Notes: generated by a model not told the origin, from the letters alone. 54,823 bases of DNA from Nitrospirota bacterium (GCA_016222905.1 JACRPZ010000045.1:1-54823), one strand, 5' to 3'; shown: positions 17,175 through 24,319, numbered from the stretch's first letter. Program-made: numbers and translations.

Positions 17175-17580
17175 GCGTATCGCTATAGATACAAACCTGC
17201 TCATCAGATACTTTGTAAATGATGACAGCCGCAAGGCTCAGATAGTTGACACGCTCTTAAAAAAGGCCGGCAAAGGCGAAGTCCATATCCTTTTGCCTTC
17301 TATTGTCGTGGCAGAACTCGTCTGGGTGCTTGAGAGCTTTTATAAGATGGAAACTGCCGAGATTGCCGATCTTGTAGACTCGATCCTGAATACCCCGGGC
17401 CTCACCGTATCAGACGAGTCAGTGGTCCGCTCTGCTCTCAGGCGATACAAAACCAAAGGCGTTGATCTCGTGGACGCCTGGATCGCCGCCTTTGCGCAGG
17501 ACAAAGGAGTAAATGAGATACATACCTTTGACAAGAAGCATTTCAAAGGCATAGAGGGCGTCGCGGTTATGCAGATGTGA
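17161..17580 (+). CDS. VapC-type PIN-domain toxin
   Basis: 139 residues with the acidic PIN residues: D9 (AIDTNLLIRYF), a Glu in VVAELVWVLES (about 45-55), then D-x-x-D/A-W-I-A-A (VDLVDAWIAAFA, about 100-111) and the terminal THTFDKKHF-like Asp. Predicted Mg-dependent RNase. The GTG start at 17161 lies inside the antitoxin gene, indicating translational coupling. Confidence 0.88.
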   Translation: MDKSKRIAIDTNLLIRYFVNDDSRKAQIVDTLLKKAGKGEVHILLPSIVVAELVWVLESFYKMETAEIADLVDSILNTPGLTVSDESVVRSALRRYKTKGVDLVDAWIAAFAQDKGVNEIHTFDKKHFKGIEGVAVMQM

Positions 17581-17623
17581 TGATATAATTCGCGCTGGAG
17601 TTTAAGGTTAAAAGAGGCGATTT

Positions 17624-18184
17624 ATGAAAAATTATTCCCATGAATTAAGTGGTTTTTTACAAGAATCAACCAAATATATTTTTTTTGCCGTTATGTTCTT
17701 TTCCATAGGGATATTTATCGGATACTTATATCCTTATCTATTCAAGGGAATGTTGGATTCTTTTGGTAGGATGGCCAAAAGACTTCTCCAACAAAATATG
17801 TACGGCTTAATTTTATCTATATTCATTCGAAATAGTCTTTCTGCTTTTATAGCGGTTATGTTCGGAGAGTTATTAGCTATCATTCCGATTATTGCTGCTC
17901 TCATTAATGGCATATTACTTGGTACAACAATATCTTATGTAAATCAAACGATGGTGATTCTGGGTTTGTTACCTCACGGTATTTTTGAATTGCCCGCTGT
18001 CTTTATCGCTTGGGGATTAGGAATAAGGCGTGGTGTATGGTATTTTCAAAAAGGCCCAAGTAATTATTCATTTAAGGAATTAAGAAATATGTCATTGCGC
18101 ATATATTTCAACATTATAATGCCTTTGTTGCTCATAGCTGCAATTATTGAAGGATTAGGTATTACGGCTGATTCTATGTTTTAA
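17624..18184 (+). CDS. SpoIIM-like integral membrane protein
   Basis: 186 residues with about five membrane segments (21-43, 60-85, 87-110, 115-135, 160-180). The signature HGIFELPAVFIAWGLGIRRG (about 124-143) is the core motif of the stage II sporulation protein M/YqfC-like 'SpoIIM' family, common in non-sporulating archaea and bacteria with unknown function. The gene is clearly more AT-rich than its neighbours, suggesting recent acquisition. It follows the AbrB/VapC pair by 43 bp but has its own AAAGAGG ribosome-binding site. Confidence 0.75.
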   Translation: MKNYSHELSGFLQESTKYIFFAVMFFSIGIFIGYLYPYLFKGMLDSFGRMAKRLLQQNMYGLILSIFIRNSLSAFIAVMFGELLAIIPIIAALINGILLGTTISYVNQTMVILGLLPHGIFELPAVFIAWGLGIRRGVWYFQKGPSNYSFKELRNMSLRIYFNIIMPLLLIAAIIEGLGITADSMF

Positions 18185-18238
18185 GTAAAAAACATAATCC
18201 AGCGAATGCGTTCCAAGCCCTGCTGATTTTATTGTTAC

Positions 18239-18269
18239 GCAGATTAATTACAAACATTTTCAGGAAGTG
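18239..18269 (+). repeat. Direct repeat, left copy
   Basis: GCAGATTAA-TT-ACAAACATTTTCAGGA-A-GTG matches 19406-19436 at 28 of 31 positions. The right copy contains the ribosome-binding site of the cytochrome P460 gene, so the left copy looks like a duplicated leader or an insertion-site duplication. The 1.1 kb between them holds a broken gene and a toxin-antitoxin pair. Confidence 0.65.
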
Positions 18270-18342
18270 AAACAATCACTTACCTCACCGCAATCGTTAC
18301 CCTTCCTAATCTGATATAATTGAGCGGATAAGGAGACGCCCA

Positions 18343-18772
18343 TTGTCAGAGCAATATATGCAATGTCCCCATTGCGGCTTTGAGAAGAAGAATGGTGCTG
18401 TTGAATGCATTAAATGCGGCATTGTCTTTGCGAAATATGATTTCGAAAAGCATCATCCAGCCCATGTAACTCCCGTTCCTTCTCTGACCGCCCTATCAAA
18501 AAAGGATGACGAAATCACGGGATTAAGTTCCTTTCTCAAAAACCTGCTTTTCTCTGTTAAACCCGAAACAAATATCGTTTCTCTCATCGGTAGAATCCTT
18601 GTTCTTTTGGTGATGATGATCTGGGGAGCAAAATTTGTCTTCTCTTCTATTATCAGCAACAATGCGGGTAACAGCTTTATGCATCTGGTGAATCTCCCGT
18701 TTCATCTGCGCATTGGTTTGGGGAGGATATATGCTGTTTAAGCAGTACAGGAGTGTCAGGACAGAGGAGTAA
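18343..18772 (+). pseudogene. Zinc-ribbon/M50-like membrane protein, internally deleted
   Basis: The TTG start at 18343 has AAGGAG eight bases upstream. The N-terminus has a zinc ribbon (CPHCGFEKKNGAVECIKCG), then a membrane segment (RILVLLVMMIWGAKFVF) and GNSFMHLVNLPFH. In the family as I recall it, this last block continues into an HEAGH zinc-protease-like site. Here the frame instead continues as LRIGLGRIYAV and stops at 18741. Reading the +1 frame from about 18705 gives CALVWGGYMLFKQYR and a stop at 18772, which looks like the normal C-terminal end of the same family. An internal deletion with frame change explains both. The product is probably non-functional. Confidence 0.6.
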
Positions 18773-18812
18773 AAAAACAGAAATGAGACAAAATAGCTTG
18801 CATTTGTGTTGC

Positions 18813-18827
18813 TATTGTGACACAATA
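18813..18827. promoter_or_regulatory. Operator palindrome of the RelB/DinJ-type pair
   Basis: TATTGTG-A-CACAATA is a perfect 15-base palindrome 5 bp before the antitoxin ATG. RelB/DinJ antitoxins are ribbon-helix-helix proteins that bind such sites and repress their own operon. At this distance it would overlap the ribosome-binding or start region. Confidence 0.6.
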
Positions 18828-18832
18828 AAACT

Positions 18833-19090
18833 ATGAAAACAGCAGTCGTCCACGCACGCATTGAACCACAAACAAAGCAAAAGGCTGAAGGGGTACTTCG
18901 CAAGCTTGGCATTACTCCCACTGAAGCGATTCGAATCTTCTATCGGCAGATATCCCTCCGTGGCGGCTTGCCTTTCCCGGTTGCGATTCCGAACGAGCTT
19001 ACGGCGTCCACACTGGAGAAAAGCAGCCGCGGCGAAGATGTTCAGGAATTTGAGTCTTTAGAGGAAATGTTCAAGAATTGGGAGAAATGA
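18833..19090 (+). CDS. RelB/DinJ-family antitoxin
   Basis: 85 residues. The ribbon-helix-helix N-terminus is visible (AVVHARIEPQTKQKAEGVLRKLGITPTEAIRIFYRQI, about 3-40), followed by a conserved LPFPVAIPN motif (about 45-53) typical of DinJ. The acidic C-terminus neutralises the toxin. It overlaps the next gene by 13 bp. Confidence 0.88.
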   Translation: MKTAVVHARIEPQTKQKAEGVLRKLGITPTEAIRIFYRQISLRGGLPFPVAIPNELTASTLEKSSRGEDVQEFESLEEMFKNWEK

Positions 19091-19359
19091 AGAAGGTCTC
19101 GCAGACCAGGCAGTTTTCCCGGGACATCAAGCGCATGCGGAAACGAGGGAAGGATCTGCGCAAGCTGCAGGAGGTTGTAAAGCTTTTGGCCGATGGCACC
19201 CTGCTTCCGGCAAATCACAGAGACCATCCACTTGTAGGACAGTGGCAGCCGTCGCGCGACTGCCATATTGAAGCCGACTGGATATTGATTTACACTGCGG
19301 ATAAAGAGTGGCTTCGGCTTGAACGAACCGGTACGCACAGCGACCTTTTCAAGAAATGA
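19078..19359 (+). CDS. YafQ/RelE-type mRNA interferase toxin
   Basis: 93 residues with the YafQ pattern: TRQFSRDIKRMRKRGKDLRKL at the N-terminus, then LPANHRDHPLVGQW (about 42-55) with the catalytic-type His residues, and DCHIEADWILIYT followed by LRLERTGTHSDLF. YafQ toxins cleave ribosome-bound mRNA at lysine codons. The start overlaps the antitoxin gene by 13 bp. All conserved histidines are present, so it should be active. Confidence 0.9.
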   Translation: MGEMKKVSQTRQFSRDIKRMRKRGKDLRKLQEVVKLLADGTLLPANHRDHPLVGQWQPSRDCHIEADWILIYTADKEWLRLERTGTHSDLFKK

Positions 19360-19405
19360 GATTGTCCAACGCCGATAGAACGGCGTGGCTGAGCTTTAAG
19401 GTTAA

Positions 19406-19436
19406 GCAGATTAAACACAAACATTTTCAGGAGGTG
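19406..19436 (+). repeat. Direct repeat, right copy (cytochrome P460 leader)
   Basis: 28 of 31 bases match 18239-18269. It carries the AGGAGGTG ribosome-binding site of the gene at 19442. Confidence 0.65.
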
Positions 19437-19441
19437 CAAAG

Positions 19442-19963
19442 ATGAAAAGATCCTTTGCGATTGTATCAACTGTCTCAATCTTTATTCTATTCATCGCTGC
19501 AGTCAGTATCGCAGTTTCATCTAAAACAGCGGTTGCCCCGGCTCCAAACGGAATAACTTTACCTGATGGTTACACGGGCTGGAGACTAATATCATCTTCT
19601 CATCGGACGGACAATAACACTCTGCGGGTAATACTTGGAAATGATAAAGCGATTCAAGCCGCCGCAGAAGGCAAGACTAATCCATGGCCTGATGGTTCTA
19701 TATTAGCCAAATTAGTCTGGAAAGATGCTACGCATGAAAAATGGCCGACCGCAACTATTCCGGGGAAATTCGTGCATGCAGAATTCATGTTTAAGGATGC
19801 GAAGAAATTCTCTGCAACCGGAGGATGGGGTTTTGCGCGGTGGCTCGGTATGGAACAGCAGCCTTACGGCAAGGACGCTGACTTCGCGCAGGAATGTTTT
19901 GGCTGTCATCTTCCTGTCAAGGATAATGACTATGTCTTTACGCATCCTGCTATGCTGCCATAA
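19442..19963 (+). CDS. Cytochrome P460-family monohaem protein
   Basis: 173 residues with a signal peptide (about 1-28). The body fits the cytochrome P460 family: LPDGYTGWRLISSSHRTDNNTLRVILGN (about 40-67), a WPDGSILAKLVWK block (about 80-92), and the C-terminal CFGCH haem site (about 156-160) with VFTHPAMLP at the end. Family members oxidise hydroxylamine or handle NO in periplasm; in sulfate reducers a detoxification role is likely. The family-defining Lys crosslink to haem cannot be confirmed by eye. RBS AGGAGG is strong. Confidence 0.85.
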   Translation: MKRSFAIVSTVSIFILFIAAVSIAVSSKTAVAPAPNGITLPDGYTGWRLISSSHRTDNNTLRVILGNDKAIQAAAEGKTNPWPDGSILAKLVWKDATHEKWPTATIPGKFVHAEFMFKDAKKFSATGGWGFARWLGMEQQPYGKDADFAQECFGCHLPVKDNDYVFTHPAMLP

Positions 19964-20008
19964 GTTCTTTAGTAACAACCCCCTCCTATGCCTTAACATT
20001 CAGGACTA

Positions 20009-20094
20009 ACCACCACTGCCCCTCCTTAACAAAGGAGGGGAGTTGATTCCCCAAAAAGCTCCCCTCCTATTTTATGAGGGATTAAGGGGTGGTA
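20009..20094. repeat. Dispersed palindromic repeat, third locus
   Basis: CCCCTCCTT (20019-20027) pairs with AAGGAGGGG (20032-20040). A second segment (CTCCCCTCC ... GGGATTAAGGGGTGG, 20059-20092) resembles the tail of the copies at 14167 and 38288. The outer CCACC and GGTGG also pair, so the whole 86 bp can fold into a branched hairpin. It separates the P460 gene from the sigma-54 promoter region and may act as a terminator. Confidence 0.65.
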
Positions 20095-20194
20095 AGATGT
20101 CAGCTTGAAATTATTCGCTCCCTATTTCTAATAAAGCAACAAATCAACATCCTCTGTCTATTCTCAAATTTAATTGTGACTAAAGCATCTCAAG

Positions 20195-20288
20195 TTTGCA
20201 TTCATGCAAAGGTTTTGCATATATGCAAAGATTAACCTACCCTTTTCTCTTTAAATTCAATAAATTAAAGCTTGGCACGGATAGTGCA
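20195..20288 (+). promoter_or_regulatory. Sigma-54 promoter with two upstream activator sites (promoter 1)
   Basis: TTGGCACGGATAGTGCA (20272-20288) has the sigma-54 -24/-12 elements: GG at 20274-20275, exactly ten bases, then GC at 20286-20287. Upstream are two perfect palindromes, TTTGCATTCATGCAAA (20195-20210) and TTTGCATATATGCAAA (20214-20229), 19 bp centre to centre. The nearer one is centred 52.5 bp from the -24 GG. The same arrangement occurs at 21325-21418. The likely activator is the NtrC-type regulator at 26384. Confidence 0.8.
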
Positions 20289-20332
20289 TTTATTAAGTTA
20301 TGAAAACAAAACATAGAGAGGAGGAAAAGAAA

Positions 20333-20656
20333 ATGAAAAGCACGATAGCAAACAGACTCGGTTACCTGGGAGCAGGAGTAGGACTTGCCCTTTTTGCAGT
20401 TTTTGGGCTTCTGTACGGTTCATTGATAGGAGGAGTTGTTGGGTTGAACATAGTAAATACCGTATTTGGCGCTCCGTTAGGGTCAGCGTTAATCCCAAGA
20501 ATTATCGTAGCTCTTGGAATGCTTACAGGCATACTGTCAGCATGCGCGATATTTGTAGTGGGAAGCGGAGCTATTGGATGGGTAATAGGATTATTAATAG
20601 ACCCTGCGACATGGAGCAGCAAAGAAACATTGGCAGAGCAGAAGATAAAACATTAA
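20333..20656 (+). CDS. Small glycine-rich membrane protein A (unknown)
   Basis: 107 residues from the ATG at 20333, chosen because GAGAGGAGG lies 9 bp upstream. An in-frame ATG at 20300 exists but would fall almost on the predicted transcription start. About three membrane segments (8-30, 32-52, 60-95) are rich in Gly-x-x-Gly steps (YGSLIGGVVGLNIV). The C-terminus is short and basic. It is 40-50% similar by eye to the next gene: both have L-x-x-G-x-x-G-L-x-L-F-A-x-x-G-L-L-x-G-S-L-I-G-G. I do not recognise the family. First gene of a sigma-54 transcript. Confidence 0.75.
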   Translation: MKSTIANRLGYLGAGVGLALFAVFGLLYGSLIGGVVGLNIVNTVFGAPLGSALIPRIIVALGMLTGILSACAIFVVGSGAIGWVIGLLIDPATWSSKETLAEQKIKH

Positions 20657-20695
20657 ACATAAATATATAAACAAAACAAACAAGGAGGAAGAGAG

Positions 20696-21016
20696 ATGGA
20701 AACAAGAGATATGGCAAAAAAAGGATTATACGTAGGAACAGGGGCCGGACTTGTACTGTTTGCGCTGGTAGGGCTGCTTCCGGGTTCATTAATAGGCGGA
20801 GTAATAGGACTGAAGGTGATAGGAAGTATATTTGGGTCATTAAGTTCCGCTATCCTGCCGAGACTGCTGTTAGCAGTATCAATGATAATGGGAGTATTGG
20901 TATCGGCTACAGTATGTCTGCTTGGATCCGGGATGATCGGATACTCCATTGGGTTTTTAATGGATTCAGTCGGTCAGAGAGCAGCGGTAGAGACACCGGT
21001 TACGGTAAAGGAATAA
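20696..21016 (+). CDS. Small glycine-rich membrane protein B (paralogue of A)
   Basis: 106 residues, tandem paralogue of the preceding gene, 39 bp downstream with a good AAGGAGG ribosome-binding site. It has the same three hydrophobic, glycine-zipper-like segments (GLLPGSLIGGVIGLKVIG; LPRLLLAVSMIMGVLV; LGSGMIGYSIGFLMD). The pair probably forms homo- or hetero-oligomers in the membrane. Function unknown. A hairpin follows 18 bp after the stop, so the two genes make a complete transcript. Confidence 0.75.
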   Translation: METRDMAKKGLYVGTGAGLVLFALVGLLPGSLIGGVIGLKVIGSIFGSLSSAILPRLLLAVSMIMGVLVSATVCLLGSGMIGYSIGFLMDSVGQRAAVETPVTVKE

Positions 21017-21034
21017 CAACTACAAGTAAACAAC

Positions 21035-21083
21035 ATAAGGACAGGGCCTGAGGATTGTGAACGCAATCAAGCCCTGTCCTTAT
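21035..21083 (+). terminator. Hairpin ending the tandem membrane-protein transcript
   Basis: ATAAGGACAGGGC (21035-21047) pairs perfectly with GCCCTGTCCTTAT (21071-21083). Inside it GATTG and CAATC form a second stem. No long T-run follows, so it may work with Rho or as a 3'-stabilising structure. Confidence 0.7.
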
Positions 21084-21091
21084 CAATCCGC

Positions 21092-21280
21092 AGTTAACCC
21101 GAAAAATGCAGATATTGCTCAATCAGATAATTAACTCAATGAATTTATTGAAATAATGTTCAGTAGGTTTTGAATAAAAAAGTGCACGCTCAGATTTATT
21201 TGTATTGAGGCTAAGGTATCGTCCCGAAGCATCGGGATCACAACATCTGCATTTTTCTTAATGCATTTTCTGGGTTAACT
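21092..21280. mobile_element. Putative 189-bp MITE-like element
   Basis: The left end AGTTAACCCGAAAAATGCA (21092-21110) matches the reverse complement of the right end (21262-21280) at 17 of 19 positions. A second inner repeat, GAAAAATGCAGAT (21101-21113), is the exact complement of 21245-21257. The interior has no ORF and includes a TCCCGAAGCATCGGGA palindrome (21223-21238) also found at 47723-47738. No target-site duplication is evident. It sits just upstream of the activator sites of promoter 2. Confidence 0.5.
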
Positions 21281-21324
21281 TCACTGTTGATTCTCAAATC
21301 TATTTGCAAAAAATCCAAAATATT

Positions 21325-21418
21325 TTCGCATTTATGAAAAAATTTGCAATATTGCGAAAATATTTGGGGTATATTATGTTAAAAATCAACAAGTTAGCAT
21401 CTGGAATGTTTAATGCTT
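21325..21418 (+). promoter_or_regulatory. Sigma-54 promoter with paired activator sites (promoter 2)
   Basis: TGGAATGTTTAATGCTT has GG (21403-21404), ten bases, GC (21415-21416), fitting -24/-12 spacing, though the -24 box is weaker than at promoter 1. Upstream are TTCGCA-N4-TGAAAA (21325-21340) and TTTGCA-N4-TGCGAA (21343-21358), 18 bp centre to centre. The nearer site is centred 52.5 bp from GG, the same distance as at promoter 1. Consensus of the four sites: TTYGCA-N4-TGCRAA. It precedes the operon starting at 21457. Confidence 0.72.
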
Positions 21419-21456
21419 TATAAGGTAAGAAAGCAAAAGGGGGAGGATAGCTACTT

Positions 21457-21798
21457 ATGAAATTTATTGTCAGCAGAAAGATGGTATCTGTAACAGAGAA
21501 GAAGAAACCCTGTGATGAGGCGGTAGAAGAAGAGTTAACAGCATTGGATTATAGAACAGTTAAGACTCTTGAACAGGCTAAAGGAAAGATATGGTACAAA
21601 AGCTGGTTTGAAGGCGGGGAGAATCACAGAGAGGAAGACGGGATAGTTGTCTGTGACAAGAAAGAGAAAGTAAAGGTATGGGTAGTTGAGATCAATAGCC
21701 TTGAAGAATTAGTGGCATTTCAAAGCAGGCACGGGGCAATTGTTATTTTAGACGGCGCTCTTTATAAAGAGTGCACAAAAGAGATCACTATTTTATAA
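21457..21798 (+). CDS. Unknown 113-residue cytoplasmic protein, first gene of the NrfD operon
   Basis: 113 residues, soluble, mixed charged, no signal or membrane segment. It contains two cysteines (C19, C106) and a pattern of alternating strands (KVKVWVVEINSLEELVAFQ; GAIVILDG) that suggests a small alpha/beta fold. I do not recognise the family. RBS GGGGGAGG lies 10 bp before the ATG. Position directly after the sigma-54 promoter and before the NrfD-like gene (38-bp gap) suggests a role in, or control of, that complex. Confidence 0.7.
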   Translation: MKFIVSRKMVSVTEKKKPCDEAVEEELTALDYRTVKTLEQAKGKIWYKSWFEGGENHREEDGIVVCDKKEKVKVWVVEINSLEELVAFQSRHGAIVILDGALYKECTKEITIL

Positions 21799-21836
21799 CT
21801 AACAGATTTTTAGACTATATTCATAAGGGGGAAACT

Positions 21837-23090
21837 ATGGCAGATGAGTCAACGTCTTCAAAGAAATCAACAATTGTGGGAGAGCTTGCCAGGTCTATTA
21901 ACCCCACGCTTATGTCCGATCTTTATTCTAATGTTATAGAGTTCTTATCAGGCACAAGGTCTTTTTATGTGCTTTTAGTACTTGGTCTTCTAACGGTTTT
22001 CGGGGCCTCAGTTGCAGGGTTGGACGCAATACGTATGGGCTATAGACATGCTTACGGCGTAACTCGTGAGATTTCATGGGGTCTCATAATATCAACCTAT
22101 ATCTTTTTTGTAGTCACTTCAACCGGTCTGTGCATTGTGTCTTCAATAGGGCATGTTTTTGGTGTTAAGAACTTTATGCCTATTGTAAACAGGGCTGTTT
22201 TTCTCTCTGTTGTGACTATATTTGCGGGCTTTACCGTTATTTTTTTCGATATAGAGAACCCCTTCCGTATGGCTATTTACAATGCCATTTCACCAAACAT
22301 GACATCTAATCTATGGTGGATGGGAACTCTCTATGGGGCCTACATGGTTTTTATGGCTATTGAATATGTATTGTTATTGCTGAATAATCACAAGTTTGCT
22401 ACATATGCAGGTCTTGCAGGCCTGATTTCAGGTATTGTTGCTCACAGCAACCTTGGAGCTATTTTCGGAATGCTTCACAGTCGTGACTACTGGTATGGGC
22501 CGTATATGCCTATCTATTTTATAGCCTCCGCAGTTATGTCAGGATGTGCCGCAGTCCTCTTTTTTACCTGGGTTGGATACAAAGTCAATAACGAAAAGAT
22601 GGATAAACCGATGGAACGCGCTTTAGAGGCTGTATCCAAACTCACAATCCTCATGATATCAGTTCTCCTGTTCTTCACGGCATGGAAGGTGATCACAGGG
22701 CTTGTGGGCGCACCTGGCAAACAGGCCGCCATAATGGCCACGCTGGCCGGTCCCTATGCGGTCAATTTCTGGGTTTTCGAAGTAATGCTCGGGATGGTGA
22801 TCCCTTTTGTGCTTATTCTCTATACACGGTTTAAGAATATTAATGTCAGTTTTATTGCCTCAGCTATGATGGTTCTTGGCATCTTTTTTATGAGGTATGA
22901 CCTTGTTATAGTCGGACAGATTGTGCCCGCGTATCATGAATTGGGCATTAATGATGTACCAGCCCTGTTGCCGTACATGCCGTCTTTGCACGAGATCATA
23001 ATAACAATAGGCGGTTTGGGCATTGTGGCATCCGCCTTCCTTATCGGGGAGAGGGTATTCAGGGGTCATAAAGACAGCGGTGTTCACTAA
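21837..23090 (+). CDS. NrfD/PsrC-type quinone-interacting membrane subunit
   Basis: 417 residues from the ATG at 21837, chosen because AAGGGGGAAA precedes it; an in-frame GTG at 21771 would overlap the upstream gene and lacks an RBS. About ten membrane segments follow a cytoplasmic N-terminus. The family pattern REISWGLIISTYIFFVV in an early segment is characteristic of NrfD/DsrP/HmcC proteins, which exchange electrons with menaquinone without cofactors of their own. Sibling of DsrP at 34613 but in a separate, sigma-54-controlled operon with a Fe-S protein and a cytochrome. No catalytic subunit is encoded with it. Confidence 0.9.
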   Translation: MADESTSSKKSTIVGELARSINPTLMSDLYSNVIEFLSGTRSFYVLLVLGLLTVFGASVAGLDAIRMGYRHAYGVTREISWGLIISTYIFFVVTSTGLCIVSSIGHVFGVKNFMPIVNRAVFLSVVTIFAGFTVIFFDIENPFRMAIYNAISPNMTSNLWWMGTLYGAYMVFMAIEYVLLLLNNHKFATYAGLAGLISGIVAHSNLGAIFGMLHSRDYWYGPYMPIYFIASAVMSGCAAVLFFTWVGYKVNNEKMDKPMERALEAVSKLTILMISVLLFFTAWKVITGLVGAPGKQAAIMATLAGPYAVNFWVFEVMLGMVIPFVLILYTRFKNINVSFIASAMMVLGIFFMRYDLVIVGQIVPAYHELGINDVPALLPYMPSLHEIIITIGGLGIVASAFLIGERVFRGHKDSGVH

Positions 23091-23117
23091 GAAAAAATAT
23101 GAGGAGGTAATGGTAAG

Positions 23118-23861
23118 TTGAAGATAAATACTGAGAATTTAAAAGAAGATATGAATACTGTCAGCAAGATAGAGCGCAGGGAGTTCCTTAAGATTGGGTT
23201 TTTGATAACAGGTGTATTTGCGGGCGGAACAGTATTATCACTGGCATCAAATATAAGAGGAGCCTTTGCGTCAACAGGTGAGTTTACTGAAAAATATCCC
23301 TACAAACCACATTATAGCATGTTAATCCGGCAGAACCTCTGTGTTGACTGTGAACGCTGTATTGAGGCCTGTACAAAAACCAATGAAGTGCCTTCTTATG
23401 GATATCGCACAATAATATTGGAAAAAGTGGTTCCGGATGCTATTGGACAAAAGAGGGAGTTCATACCGGTGCTTTGCAACCAATGCAATAATCCGCCCTG
23501 CGTGAGAGTATGTCCGACGCGCGCCAGTTATAAAGACAAAAACAATGGCATTGTAATGATTGAGCGCAAAAAATGTATAGGCTGTAAAGCCTGTGTGCTT
23601 GCATGCCCTTATAATGCAAGATACTTTAATGAGGAAGTCCACGCGATTGATAAATGCGACTTTTGCTTTGATACGCGCCTCTCAAAAGGAGAGAAACTCA
23701 CAGGTTGTGCAGCAGCATGTCCAACCGGTGCCCGAAAGTTTGGAGACATCTCAGACCCTAATGATTTTGTCTATCAGATGATCCATCAGATTGAAAAACA
23801 GGTGTGGGTAATGCGCCCCGAAGCCGGGACAAAGCCTAATGTCTTCTATATGAAGGCGTAA
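23118..23861 (+). CDS. Tat-exported four-cluster ferredoxin subunit (DsrO/HybA-like)
   Basis: 247 residues. A twin-arginine motif (ERREFLKIG) and hydrophobic stretch mark Tat export. The mature part has four [4Fe-4S] cysteine groups: CVDCERCIEAC, CNQCNNPPCVRVC, CIGCKACVLAC, and CDFCFD...CAAAC. Start: TTG at 23118 with AGGAGG ten bases upstream. An ATG at 23151 would give a more typical Tat n-region but has only a weak RBS. Family members pass electrons between an NrfD subunit and periplasmic cytochromes, which fits the genes on both sides. Confidence 0.9.
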   Translation: MKINTENLKEDMNTVSKIERREFLKIGFLITGVFAGGTVLSLASNIRGAFASTGEFTEKYPYKPHYSMLIRQNLCVDCERCIEACTKTNEVPSYGYRTIILEKVVPDAIGQKREFIPVLCNQCNNPPCVRVCPTRASYKDKNNGIVMIERKKCIGCKACVLACPYNARYFNEEVHAIDKCDFCFDTRLSKGEKLTGCAAACPTGARKFGDISDPNDFVYQMIHQIEKQVWVMRPEAGTKPNVFYMKA

Positions 23862-23932
23862 ATAGCTCGCAGATTTTAAAATGATAATTGACAAGTGCAA
23901 ATATTATTAGACAATAAAAAAGGGGTGATAAT

Positions 23933-24319
23933 ATGGATAAAAAAAATATTTTTCTCTTTCTTATAATTCTTTCAATAAGCTGTTTAGCAGGGCCTTTGAT
24001 GCTTTCAGCTTCTGATGAAGTTTCCCATGGCGGAGATATAATTTACGACAAGCCTGTCAAGGCTGTCCTGTTCAGTCATAAGGTGCATGCGGAGGACCTT
24101 GGCATGGGCTGCGACTCATGTCATGACGGGATATTTCAGATGGCATCATTGACTGTCCAGAAAGAGGCTGACTTTACTATGGAGGGGCTTAGCAAAGGCA
24201 AGTATTGCGGCGCATGTCATGACGGTTCCATGGCATTTGATTCAGACAGCCAGTGCGCCAGATGTCATATAGGGGTGAAAGGATATGACAGGGCCCAGGG
24301 AATTAAAAGCGGAGAATGA
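23933..24319 (+). CDS. Periplasmic trihaem cytochrome c (c7/c3-like)
   Basis: 128 residues with a signal peptide (about 1-25) and three CXXCH motifs (CDSCH, CGACH, CARCH). Preceding histidines in the FSHKVHAEDLGMGCDSCH pattern are typical of class III cytochrome c7/c3 bis-His haems. RBS AAGGGG precedes the ATG. It completes an NrfD-FeS-cytochrome set that parallels DsrP-DsrO-DsrJ by function, although it is not a DsrJ homologue by sequence. 80 bp separate it from the sensor kinase. Confidence 0.9.
   Translation: MDKKNIFLFLIILSISCLAGPLMLSASDEVSHGGDIIYDKPVKAVLFSHKVHAEDLGMGCDSCHDGIFQMASLTVQKEADFTMEGLSKGKYCGACHDGSMAFDSDSQCARCHIGVKGYDRAQGIKSGE

Noticed and set aside
21837-24319. A second dsrJOP operon
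   Set aside because: The trihaem protein lacks DsrJ features, the order is NrfD-FeS-cytochrome, and no DsrMK is present; called a DsrJOP-like module only.
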